Source of the DNA: Glandiceps talaboti
Lineage: Eukaryota; Hemichordata; Enteropneusta; Spengelidae
DNA length: 64,000 nt
NCBI RefSeq assembly: GCF_964340395.1
Contig: NC_135559.1
Span: 2,021,001 to 2,085,000 of the forward strand
Direction of reading: 5' to 3'
This document shows, in pieces, positions 13,401-24,201 of this stretch. Positions within the stretch are counted from its first letter, which is position 1. The number at the start of each line of letters is the position of its first letter. The notes below the pieces were generated by a model that was given only the letters and a program-made list of their open reading frames with translations, was not told where the DNA came from and ran no database searches. The translations under genes were made by a program, and so were the position numbers.

Positions 13401-14635
13401 ATCTCGCGCGTACAACGAGATGCACGCACAAACTATATGCATGATCGCAAATTTTCACTTTTCTTCCCACAAACGATGACAAGCCTTTTTATTTCAAAAG
13501 AACAGAAATTAAATTTATATAATTATTATAAAAATACATATCCTCAGAATGATAAAACCCCATTATTTTATTTTCTAGTCTCTCATATTAACTTCATTTT
13601 TTGTGTCCTGTATAAAAGCAGGATGTGGAGAAAAGTTAAATTTTATAACTAAAATCTTTTTCAGCTTTCACCTTTGTAAATGTATTATGTTTCAACAAGT
13701 AAATTATGCATAACTTTACATCCTCTTTCCAGAAAGACTGTGTATTCTGAGGAATGATAGAGATTTTTAAGCAGTTTTATCTTTGTAAAACCCCTTTATA
13801 GTGTCTTTCTCTTTTCCATAAATGACACAAATTATTAACAATTCCATTTTCAGTATAAATTTATATTTTTTCTGAAGTGTTGCTCGTTGACAGCATTTTT
13901 CAATAATCTTAACTTGAAATGAGAAGTCTGTGTGAACTGTACATATTTTGATTTAATAGTAGACAGTTTGTTACCAATGGTAACCCTTCCATAACCATTC
14001 ACATTTAATAACTACTTGATTTTATTGGAGTAAAACAGACATCCAACAACACAGGGAGCCCAGCTGTGTTTACAAACAAACAAACAAACAAATAATTATA
14101 CTGCCATCTGCATACTATTAAAAGTATGCTCCTATGTTTCTATCTTTACAGATCTATTTTGCTTGTTTGTTTGTTTATTTATTTGCAACATGGTTCCAGT
14201 GCAAATAGAAGATCATCAACAATCCTTTGCCCATCATTTGTAAAGTGTGGAGTCACAGGTACTGAACCCAAATCCTTAGGAAGTAATTTTTTTGTTATGG
14301 AATTTTATTCATTTTTTTTAATTTGCATGAAGTTGGCCTGCAAGTGTAATAGTATATAATTGATCAACGTTTTAAAGATATCAATAACTAATATAAACAT
14401 TTCACAATATTAGTTTTATTTTGTGTCTTATCTTAGAAAGCTGAAACCTTCATTGCCAAGGTCGTATGTCCCTGGTGACAAGAGATATATACTTTACAAA
14501 CACACCAACACAAGTCAAAATATTGATTTGTACATGCACTCTGAATCAGAAAAACTTCATTTATTTCTATGTAGTACAGTACATTATTAAAAGAATTATT
14601 TGATTATACAGATACATATACACAATAGGGAACTT

Positions 14636-14873
14636 GCAATCCAGACTGACCATGCTCAGACGCAAAGGACTACAGGATTATCTGTGGTTATCGTAATACC
14701 TAATCAGGAGCTATCAATAAAATAAACCTCTCACAATGGTCAGGGCAACTATGAATTGATCATTTGTGGTTACAAACAATGTAACATTATTGTTTATGAT
14801 ACTATTTGATTAGTATTTATTATCACATTTCCCATGATGCAACATTCAACATGGCGGGTTTGCAAGTTCCCTA
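14636..14873. mobile_element. MITE with 14-bp inverted ends TAGGGAACTTGCAA
   Basis: A 238-bp non-coding element bounded by TAGGGAACTTGCAA and its complement. The terminal TA may be a TA target duplication, as in Tc1/mariner-derived MITEs. Related copies lie at 31007-31254 (opposite orientation), about 31270-31338 (partial) and 51164-51282 (truncated). Confidence 0.8.
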
Positions 14874-15499
14874 TCGGAGAAGTAAACAGTTTCAAAGTAT
14901 AAAAAACATTAAGTTGTCCACAACATTACTATAGTGTATGACAACTTGATACTGTAACAGATTTTAACTTTTGTTATGAATTCATTATATTAAAAAATTG
15001 ATTGAAATTCTAACGAAACTACTTTCATATATTTGAAATAAGGTGAAAATAGAATAAACTTGAGTTCAGTGCCCATTAATAAAGTGAGATCTTTTAAAAA
15101 ATGTAATATTCCATGCAAGGATGAATGTTCGTGGGCTCTGGGTTCATAGTTACTAATGAAAGCATCTACTCACAAAGTCCAAAAATTTCTTGGAAGCAAA
15201 TCCTAACTTTTTCGCTCATCAGCATCGCCACTGATTCACACTAGTCCCCTTTCTACATATTCAGTAACCTCTATTGCACTGTGTTGATTCTAATTGGCTT
15301 CTAATAAATTCACTTTGAATCATGTATTTCACTTAAAAATTGGGCCTCACTACAGGCTGTGTCATTTTAAAAATACTATGGAATATTCTGAACGTTTCTA
15401 CTCAGACTCAGAGTCAAAAAAGTTCTTGGAAGTGAATCTCAAATTTTCACCAACATCTAGTCAGCATCATCAGGGGTGTACTACAGTAGCCCACTGGGC

Positions 15500-15868
15500 A
15501 GTTACATAATGTCCAAATATGGTATATTTGTCAGATTAGAATGCTACTTATACATTGTTTTCATCATTCTAACAGTTAGGGGTGTACTCATTTGCATAAT
15601 GTCCATATATGGTATATTTGTCAGATCAGAATGCTACTTATACATTGTTTACATCATTCTAACAGTTAGGGGTTTGCTCATTTGCATAATGTCCATATAT
15701 GGTATATTTGTCAGATCAGAATGCTACTTATACATTATTTTCACCATTCTAACAGTTAGGGAATTACTCATTTGCATAATGTCCAAATATGGTAAATTTG
15801 TCAGATCAGAATGCTACTTATACATTGTTTACATCACTTTAACAGTTAGGGGTTTACTAATTTGCATG
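15500..15868. repeat. 90-bp tandem repeat, about four units
   Basis: Units with TTTGCATAATGTCCATATAT and GAATGCTACTTATACATTG recur every 90 bases. The period is a multiple of three, so a 140-codon open frame spans it; that frame is a by-product of the repeat with no family similarity. Confidence 0.88.
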
Positions 15869-17483
15869 AACGACTTTTGCTTCATGATTTCTCATTGAGC
15901 TAGTCTAGTTCCTCATGGACCGTATTCCGTTCTACGTTATCTTCATACTATACCGTCTAGTCAATACCGTTTCAACCCCTTTGTGGACAAAGCGCGGGCA
16001 GCGCACATCTTTTGTTTGTACAAAAAATTACAAGTTGAGAAATGCAGGACTAACAATTTCAGGTGAAGAACAGTTGTTGTTGTTGTTGTTGTTGGTGTTG
16101 TTTTGTATAAAAAGAGCTATAGAACAATAGAATGATCCTTTGAAATCAGTGTAGCTCCACTGATAAAGTAACAATAATGTGCGAGCCTAGGTTTGAAACC
16201 GTGGCCTTTCAGGAGGTTTTCTTCAGATTACTGTAAACCTAGATATTTTCACCACCAGAAATTTTTGCAAAATTTTTGCAAAATGTGGGTCATTTGACAC
16301 ACATTTTTTGGACCTGACCCACAATTTTGGAAGTGATGGGTCATAGATGACCACACTAAAATTGTATGCAAATATGTTTAGCAACATGACCACACCTATA
16401 CATTGTAGCAACAGCCAAATGATCACCTGTATTGCATAGATAACAACAGGGTTGGCTAGGCAACTGCATAATCATTCAGCAAATATCTAGCATGGATCAG
16501 CATGTGGGTAAATATTTTTAAAAAACTGTACAGTTGTGCCACAATGTCATTGACGCTTTTTTAAAATAAATATTAATGTCCCAAAAAAATTTATGATGAC
16601 CCAGAAAAATGAAAGTCTCGGGACACTGTGTCCCACTCTTTCAAAAGGCTGGCTGCAACACTGCTTGGTATCATCCAAGGACTGGATATTATTAAGCTAG
16701 GTGTTAATTTAGTAATTACTTACATCTGTGTGCACACATACTATTAGTATTTGTATTACAGTGCATTACTAAGGACATTATTTTACACCTATATGCAAAT
16801 GAGAATACATAAATACATGAAATTATGCAAAATGCTCAAACTGTTGTCTTTCTCTTGCTGTTTTGGATAATTATATGAAATAAAAACAGAAATCCATGAC
16901 ACATGAGTGGGACCAGGGTTCTCAGGGGGTGCACTGGTCAGATCTGGTAGGGGTGTGTGGTCAATGCTGTCAACCCCGGACCCCATTTTAGACCAATTTT
17001 GACCCAAAACCAATACCCCATTTTAGACCAGACCCAACAAATGTGAAAATGGGGACCCCATTTTAGACTCATTAGCTCTAAAATGTGAAATTATGGCGTT
17101 CTGTCAAAGTACGGTACACAGCCTTATTAATAGGTTGCACATCATGACTTGCACAGTGTAAGAATGACATGTGCTATATCAGTACCACCACATATACATA
17201 GAAACATAACAGGAATTAATTTTTCAAGAGGTCAAAACTTGTATTGCGTATTTTCAGTTTTGATCTCTCTGTGGAAACATTAACACATATCACAAGCAAA
17301 AATTATGAATTCATAGTAATTACATGTTCACAAATATCATTTATATAGCTTAGCCTTTCAAAGAACCTTTTTCTTTCAGAAATGTCACAAGACTCCATCT
17401 TGGTCAGCAATTCCTTTAACACATGCAGCTGCACCCTGTAGTGACAGTATCAGGTTAGACTGTAACACAGTGTTAAATAATTA

Positions 17484-17810
17484 GTCAGTATTCTAGGAAA
17501 TATAGGCAGTATTCTGGGAAACACAGTCAGTATTCTGGGAAATACAGTCAGTATTCTGGGAAAAACCATCAGTATTCTGGAAACCGGTATTCTGAGGAAT
17601 ACTGTCTGTATTGTGGTAATGCAGTCACTGATGTGGCAAATAGTCAGTATTTGGAGATACTGTCAGTATTCCGGGAAACACAGTTAGTGATCTGGGAGAT
17701 ACATCCTTCTGGAAAACACAGTCCACATTCTGGGAAACACGGTCAGTGTTCTGGGAAATGCAGTCAGTGTTCATGGAAACACATTGTCCATAGCTACTGT
17801 TTCCATGGTA
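17484..17810. repeat. ~22-bp minisatellite (CAGTCAGTATTCTGGGAAA)
   Basis: Fifteen or so diverged units of CAGTCAGTATTCTGGGAAA type. The best preserved are at 17484-17580 and become degenerate to the right. Non-coding. Confidence 0.85.
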
Positions 17811-17993
17811 TTCCTATCTAGGAAAGGAAAATAAAATGGAGTATTTTTTACATCGGCACAGAGAACTGGAAAGTAAGGAATTAAAACAGAAAACACATGC
17901 GCTGCTTCTCATCTATTAGTATGACAATCTTCACCAGGACATGAAAACATGTTAGATTTAGTCATTGCTCAAGCCAAGTTGAAGAAATTTACA

Positions 17994-18575
17994 CCCCAGT
18001 CATTCTACATTATATATGACAAACCCCAGTCGTTCTACATGATAACAAACCCCAGTCATTCTACATTATGACAAACCCCAGTCATTCTACATTATGACAA
18101 ACTCCAGTCATTCTACATTATGAAAAACCCCAGTCATTCTACATTATAACAAACCCCAGTCATTCTACATGACAAACCCCAGTCATTCTACATTATGACA
18201 AACCCCAGTCATTCTACATGACAAACCCCAGTCATTCTACATTATAACAAACCCCAGTCATTCTACATGACAAACCCCAGTCATTCTACATTATAACAAA
18301 CCCCAGTCATTCTACATGACAAACCCTAGTCATTCTACATTATGACAAACCCCAGTCATTCTACATGACAAACCCTAGTCATTCTACATTATGACAAACC
18401 CCAGTCATTCTACATGACAAACCCCAGTCATTCTACATTATGACAAACCCCAGTCATTCTACATTATGACAAACCCTAGTCATTCTACATTATGACAAAC
18501 CCCAGTCATTCTACATAATGACAAACCCCAGTCATTCTACATGACAAACCCCTGTCATTCTACATTATGACAATC
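17994..18575. repeat. Minisatellite of mixed 21- and 26-bp units (CCCCAGTCATTCTACAT)
   Basis: More than 20 head-to-tail units of CCCCAGTCATTCTACAT followed by either GACAAA or TATGACAAA, so unit length alternates between about 21 and 26 bases. It lies just downstream of the zinc-finger exon. Confidence 0.92.
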
Positions 18576-18937
18576 CATGTATATGTCATTGGTTCTGCAG
18601 TGCTCAAAGTACAACATCAATACTTAAACATGATACCACCCCATGAACCCATTAAATCTTAGATTGTTATAGACCTGAATGACTGACTCTAATCATTTAC
18701 CACTGTGACTTATCACTATCAGCTGTGGAGGTATTCTGCTAATGTTTTGGGGACGAGGGGTTGCTACCGGTAACTGCAGCGATTTTCAAACCGTAATTAT
18801 TAACTTGCTACACTCAGCAAGAGAAGCTGAATAAGATGACTGTTATTGGAGTCAGTTATTCAGAGCCATTACAGTGCTAATGACTTGTATAATGATCACA
18901 TGCAACCATGATCCTTATCACTCCAAACTATCGACAA

Positions 18938-21900
18938 TCACTTCATGAAAAACTTACCATCAGACACAGTAGATGCATTCAGTGTTGAAGTTCTGTCATC
19001 TGATGTTTGCATGCTTTCATATACACTGGTACTATCAGATTTTATATAAGGAATACAGTCATCATTGTCATTTGTACTTCCTCTATCACTTTGTATACAG
19101 TCTGTGGTATCTTCAATTTTAGGTGTTGTCTCAGTTTCTCTATAGAGTTCCATCTTATCATCTAACCTTTGCCCTCCGAAGGGGTCTTGTGAATCATTCG
19201 ACCTTTCACCCCCAAGAGGTTCTTTCAATCCACCAAACCGTTGAGCTTTCAAGTCCTCTGGTGGATCATCTGACCTTTGACCTCCAAGATGTTCCTGCAA
19301 ACCATCTATCCTATGACCTACACCTTCCTCTTGCTTATCATTTACATAGGAATTTTCTAACTCTGTAACCTGATCTGACTTAACATTGAGATCTTTTGGT
19401 CCGTGATTCTCCTCTGCATGTCTTGTTAGTTCATATTGAGTTTTACATGTGAATACACAGTCGGAGCTGACACACTGGTATGACTGGTCGGTGTCATGGC
19501 TTTCTTGGTGTCTCCTCAAATTATACAAACTTGAACCAACATAATCACACATTGTACATTGATAAGGTTTTATTCTAGAGTGAGTCTTCACATGTTCAAT
19601 GAGGAAGGAAGGTCCAAGGGCTTTGTAGCCACAGATTTCACAGACACAATTCTTCGTTTTCTCACGACAACGTCCCATCTCTGGATGATGTACATGAAAG
19701 TAATGCCATTTCAGTTCTGAGATGGTATTCTTCTCACAAGTGCAACCTGGTTCCAGACATTTGAATGGTTTCCCTTGGTAATGAATCAAACTGTGAAACA
19801 TGAGGTCAATTTCGTGTCGATACTCCTTACCACACGTTTTACATTTATGTAGAGCTTGCTTCTGCAGAACCTCACGATGTGTTCTCTCATGCGCCCCTAG
19901 TGCAGACCTGCTCGTAAACGTTGCGTTACATACACGACAGCTAATATTTCTCTGATCTTTGATGACGTGAGATTCTCTGTGTCGTTTCATATTACTATAC
20001 CTAGTTGATGTGTATCCACACTGGTTGCATTTAAATGTCTGTCCTCTGTGCATTGCTCGAGAATGCCATTTCAACTCGAGTGTACTCGCAACTATTTTAC
20101 CGCAAAACAAACACTCATGTTGCTCTTTCGTCCTTGACTCACTCTGAGCTATATTTACATGTGCATCTACAACATTCTGATGATCATTCTGAAATACATA
20201 TGTGACACCCTCACTATCATTTGCATTATTATCATCTTGTAGATGTAAATCAGTTTCTTGTGATGCACCAATCACGACATCAGTATGTGTTCTCATATGA
20301 ATATTCAAATGAGCCTGGCTGTACATTTCCAGATCACAGTGCTGACATTTATACTTCTCCGATTTTTCTTTCCTCTGCATGTCTTCAAAAATACCATGTT
20401 CTGATTTAAGATGTTGGTCTAATAGATTGGTATTAATCGTGCAATATGAACACTGAGGGCAGTATAACATGTCCTGCAGAGTCACATGTCCTTTCTTATG
20501 CTTTTCGAAATCCCAAGGTATGTTGGTACTGTATGCACATAACTGACATGAATAAAGTGAGTTTCTGGTACGTGTTCTCACTACTCCTGATTTCAAGCCA
20601 GCAATGCTGGTAGTTTTCAGACTATGAATATTGGTTGGGGTAGATGTAGCATTGTGAAGGATAAGATTGCGTTGTTTATCATCATCTTTAAGATAGTCGT
20701 CTGCATAGTCATTATCATTATCTTGTTGATTGTAACCATGGTAATCATCCTGGTTATCTCTAGGTACACTGGCAAGATAACAATCATCTTCATTGATGTC
20801 ATCACTAGAACCCTTAAATTTGTTTACAGAGGGCATTTCTATTCCTCTATCAATATCATTCCCACCAATATCACTTTTCTTCCTTTTCCTTGGTAACTCA
20901 CACTGTAACAGCTCTGGACATCCACTCTTCTCTCCTAAAATGACAACTTCAGTGTCTGCTCGTTTGCTAGCATCTTTACTTCTCTGCTTTTCTCTATTTT
21001 GTCTCCAGTTGGTGAGTTTTGGAGTGGAAGACAAGACCTGTGTAGACAATCCACGATGACTTTGAGGACGTCTGGAGGACAATGGTATCATACTTGAAAC
21101 TGATTTTTTACCAGTTTTGTTTTTATTATGCTCAGAATACCAGCCTGGCTGCATAAATTTCCTGCTGGTTTCATAGAACATTTGTTCCTTTGACCTCAAT
21201 TGACCTGGGTCACTCGCTTCAGCAGAATTCAGAAGATGTTCTTGCTCTTCTAAGATTGGTCTGCACTCCCTACAATCTATCATATGACTTTGTAAGAAAT
21301 TCAGTACGGTGTCACACATCTGTTGTAAGTCAATTTTTGTTGTCAGCTGTTGTACAATACCAGGATGACTGTTTTGTACAGTTTTAACACCTGATATTTG
21401 ATTAGTTGGATATGCAGTTTGTGCTGGTTTATTTTGAATATTTACAGGTACATAAGTGGTCTTGTCTGACTCAGAGAACTGATAAGTTGGATACACAGTT
21501 TGTGTTGGTTCATTACTCACAGGTGCATAAGAGGTCTTGTCTGACTCTGTGATCTGATGAGTTGAATGCACATTTTGTGTGGGTTCATTTTGAATATTCA
21601 CAGGTACATAAGGGGTTGTGTCTGACTCTGTGATCTCATGAGTTGGATACACAGTACGTTTTGTTTTTTTGTGGTACGGCATCTTGTTTGAGTCAGGTTT
21701 CTCATGAGTTGGATATACAATTTCATTTTGAGTATCTACAGGTACATAAGGTGTCTTGTCTGACTCAATGAGCTGATAAGCAGGATGCACAGTTTGTGTT
21801 GGTTCATTTTGAATATTCACAGGTACATAAGGGGTCTTGTCTGACTGAGTTGGATATGCAGTGTCCACGGATTCCTTGTCATCACCAAGGATCAGTTTTC

Positions 21901-22345
21901 CTTCCACAACTTCCCAAGACGTTGCATTTTCTTCAATTTCTTCCTTAGGTTTGACACTTTCTCCAACCACTTGCCAAGCAGTCTCATTATCATGGGATTG
22001 TTCAATACTTGCAATGTTGTCACTTTCTTCCCCAACTAAGTGACCATGAATTAGTTTCCTGTGTTTCTTTAAGTAACTCACTTTAACAAAAGCATCACAA
22101 AACTCACATTCAACTTTGGCATCATAATGTTTTTCCATATGTCTTGTTAGATTACATTTTTTGGCTGAGGCATAATTACACATGTTACATGTGTAAGGTT
22201 TTTCACCTGTGTGGATACGGATATGGATTTTAAGACAGGCTGGATTTGGTGCCTCATAGCCGCATACTGCACACTGGAGATGGTTTTTACTTCCCATTAA
22301 ATGAATCGGCCTTTTCCGCTTCCGTCTATCTGACCCAAAATCCAT
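18938..22345 (-). CDS. Large multi-C2H2 zinc-finger protein, main exon
   Basis: A single exon of about 1130 codons starting at ATG 22345 (context AACATGG). The open frame extends further upstream, but a T-rich CTCTTCAG acceptor at 22390 shows that the exon starts there and upstream codons are intronic. Seen: basic RRKRKRP (residues 7-13), three C2H2 fingers (about 25-103), a 27-residue repeat region with TPYVPVNIQN, then about 11 fingers at roughly 598-985, and a C-terminal acidic tail with GGQRSDD-type repeats. One finger has the variant CLEPGCTC spacing. Such proteins are normally nuclear DNA-binding regulators; the specific target is unknown and I do not recognise a named orthologue. The frame stops at 18938, but a perfect GTAAGT donor at 18957 after codon 1129 suggests splicing to unseen 3' exons; then only 18958-22345 is coding. 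Confidence 0.85.
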   Translation of the reverse strand: MDFGSDRRKRKRPIHLMGSKNHLQCAVCGYEAPNPACLKIHIRIHTGEKPYTCNMCNYASAKKCNLTRHMEKHYDAKVECEFCDAFVKVSYLKKHRKLIHGHLVGEESDNIASIEQSHDNETAWQVVGESVKPKEEIEENATSWEVVEGKLILGDDKESVDTAYPTQSDKTPYVPVNIQNEPTQTVHPAYQLIESDKTPYVPVDTQNEIVYPTHEKPDSNKMPYHKKTKRTVYPTHEITESDTTPYVPVNIQNEPTQNVHSTHQITESDKTSYAPVSNEPTQTVYPTYQFSESDKTTYVPVNIQNKPAQTAYPTNQISGVKTVQNSHPGIVQQLTTKIDLQQMCDTVLNFLQSHMIDCRECRPILEEQEHLLNSAEASDPGQLRSKEQMFYETSRKFMQPGWYSEHNKNKTGKKSVSSMIPLSSRRPQSHRGLSTQVLSSTPKLTNWRQNREKQRSKDASKRADTEVVILGEKSGCPELLQCELPRKRKKSDIGGNDIDRGIEMPSVNKFKGSSDDINEDDCYLASVPRDNQDDYHGYNQQDNDNDYADDYLKDDDKQRNLILHNATSTPTNIHSLKTTSIAGLKSGVVRTRTRNSLYSCQLCAYSTNIPWDFEKHKKGHVTLQDMLYCPQCSYCTINTNLLDQHLKSEHGIFEDMQRKEKSEKYKCQHCDLEMYSQAHLNIHMRTHTDVVIGASQETDLHLQDDNNANDSEGVTYVFQNDHQNVVDAHVNIAQSESRTKEQHECLFCGKIVASTLELKWHSRAMHRGQTFKCNQCGYTSTRYSNMKRHRESHVIKDQRNISCRVCNATFTSRSALGAHERTHREVLQKQALHKCKTCGKEYRHEIDLMFHSLIHYQGKPFKCLEPGCTCEKNTISELKWHYFHVHHPEMGRCREKTKNCVCEICGYKALGPSFLIEHVKTHSRIKPYQCTMCDYVGSSLYNLRRHQESHDTDQSYQCVSSDCVFTCKTQYELTRHAEENHGPKDLNVKSDQVTELENSYVNDKQEEGVGHRIDGLQEHLGGQRSDDPPEDLKAQRFGGLKEPLGGERSNDSQDPFGGQRLDDKMELYRETETTPKIEDTTDCIQSDRGSTNDNDDCIPYIKSDSTSVYESMQTSDDRTSTLNASTVSDGKFFMK
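21385..21880 (-). repeat. 81-bp in-frame repeat inside the zinc-finger exon
   Basis: About six or seven diverged units encode a 27-residue motif resembling SDKTPYVPVNIQNEPTQTV plus YPTHQITE. The repeat lies between the N-terminal three fingers and the main finger array and looks like a disordered linker grown by tandem duplication. Confidence 0.85.
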
Positions 22346-23199
22346 GTTCACTGATACTTTTTTACGCTTGAAAATAGTCAACCTCCAATCTGAAGAGAAT
22401 GAAAAAACAAATAAAATCATCACTTTCTTCCTGTTTTCCCAACTTGTAATTTCTGGTGTGCAAACAAATACCCCCACCCCCCATCCCCCACCCCCTTGGT
22501 AGAGAGGATTAGTTGGATATATGATATATCTGTCTATTTGCCTACCTGTCTGTCTGTCTGTCTGTCTGCTACTGTACAAGTGGTGGTGATACATCTACGC
22601 ATTGTGTTTAAAATTTGCCTATTAAACTTTGAACTGTTTTAGCAGTTATTTCAAAATACAGTCATATCGTCATGAGGACAGTGGAGTTGTACTTGTAGTC
22701 AGATTCTGGATTAATCATTGTAATGATATCAAAAAATATTTCAGCATATAGAGTCAAAATTGATTTATATGGGCATCAACAACAATTAAATTTATAATTA
22801 TCATAAAATTATTTTCAAAAAAAGAAATTGTCATGAATATTAAAATATGTAATTCAGAATGTGATCAACAGAGCAAACAACAATTACTTTTCTATGCAAT
22901 CTTCTACAATGTTGGACACAAGAGTCTTTCCTTGGTTCATTAGATGATCATAATATTAATAAGATACAAATTTTGGTTATTTTATACTGTGGGACTGTAT
23001 ATATCACGGATTTATTTTACAGTTGACTGGCCCCACACACAGTATTAAAATAGAGATGCAGGAAACAATGGGGAGGATATGAGTTACAAACGCGATAAAC
23101 ATCACATATTAAAACTGAATTAAATGTTCATGATCTTGTCCATAGATTTAAAACTATACGCAACGATTACGATGTCCGGATTTCTCAACTCCATCGATT

Positions 23200-23640
23200 G
23201 CAATCTATCAAAAATACATGCATCGTGTTTTTCGTTGACTGTGAGAACTACGATATCACCGTCGAGGTGAGTCAGCCATTTTTAATTCCATGACTCACAA
23301 CGAAGAGTCAATATGAGTTCGACAACACCAAACTCGACGAAACATACGAGTAAACCGTAACACTCTACAACAACTACGTTAACTAAAAGTTAAACATACA
23401 TGTTAACATGCTAAATACCTTTCGAATACAGTTGTAGACCCCGTTGTTTCCGTCAAGAAAGCCGCTGAACAGCGAGTCAATGAGTCAGGCGTGATAAACA
23501 AAGTACCCCGTCAGTTGTGTTCATCGTTGTTGATCGCCCTCTATCGACAACTTGGAAGAGTGAAATATTCGCCCTGGATCTCTGGTGGATCTCTAGCTCG
23601 AGGCAGAGGACTTGGGCGTAAAGTTCGATATGCTGTTTAA
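23200..23640 (-). promoter_or_regulatory. Probable promoter and 5' non-coding exon of the zinc-finger gene
   Basis: CpG-richer stretch on the 5' side of the zinc-finger exon. A donor-like CGAAAG|GTATTT border at 23418/23419 on the minus strand could join a 5' non-coding exon to the acceptor at 22390. Inferred from position and composition only. Confidence 0.35.
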
Positions 23641-23699
23641 TTTTGTTCTCCACAAACAAATTTATAAAGAAAACTTTGTCTGTATGTCTGTATGTCTGT

Positions 23700-23704
23700 A
23701 TAAC

Positions 23705-23756
<52 letters not shown>

Positions 23757-23873
23757 AGTCTGTCTGTATGTATGTATGTATGTATGTATGTATGTATGTA
23801 TGTATGTATGTATGTATGTATGTATGTATGTATGTATGTATGTATGTATGTATGTATGTATGTATGTATGTCA
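23700..23873. repeat. Compound microsatellite (TGTC)n-(TATG)n
   Basis: A (CTGT)n block runs to about 23767 and passes directly into about 27 units of (ATGT)n. Both reading directions give open frames of low complexity that are not genes. Confidence 0.97.
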
Positions 23874-24083
23874 GCTCAATAATAGGTTCTTACAAAATTT
23901 GGAGATTGAGATGTAGGTACTATAACAACCAGATATCACGTGAACGTTTGTCATAAGTGACCAAGAGAAACTCGTTCACTAGTCAGTATGATTTCCTGCA
24001 AGGTATTGTGTGTGTATTCTGTAAAGGAATTATACTTTACCTGTACATGCTATGTTCATGTAAGTTGGAAATAAAAGAATTTG

Positions 24084-24087
<4 letters not shown>

Positions 24088-24114
<27 letters not shown>

Positions 24115-24201
24115 TGTATGTATGTATGTATGTATGTATGTATGTATGTATGTATGTATGTATGTATGTATGTATGTATGTATGTATGTATGTATGTATG
24201 T
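24088..24201. repeat. (TATG)n microsatellite forming the tail of a retrotransposon
   Basis: About 28 pure units. On the minus strand it follows directly after AATAAAGATTCTGTTCTAT, the 3' end of the adjacent retrotransposon remnant, so it is best read as the (CATA)n tail of that element. Confidence 0.9.

Larger units (their letters stand above)
13401..18937. other. Gene-poor interval between PABIR promoter and zinc-finger exon
   Basis: No exon with convincing similarity was found on either strand. The interval holds a mariner-like MITE, a 90-bp repeat and two minisatellites, each listed separately, plus dispersed-repeat fragments such as CCCATTTTAGAC copies near 16980-17060. If the zinc-finger transcript is spliced at 18957, its 3' exons could be hidden here. 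Confidence 0.5.

Noticed and set aside
15476-15898. 140-codon open frame with 30-residue repeats
   Set aside because: Result of the 90-bp tandem repeat; no start context, domain or splice support.
17994-18575. CRISPR-like spacing of repeats
   Set aside because: Units are contiguous with no unique spacers, and the genome is eukaryotic.
22346-22594. N-terminal extension of the zinc-finger frame with TDRQTGRQ residues
   Set aside because: It reads through a good T-rich AG acceptor and a TCTG microsatellite, so it is intron.
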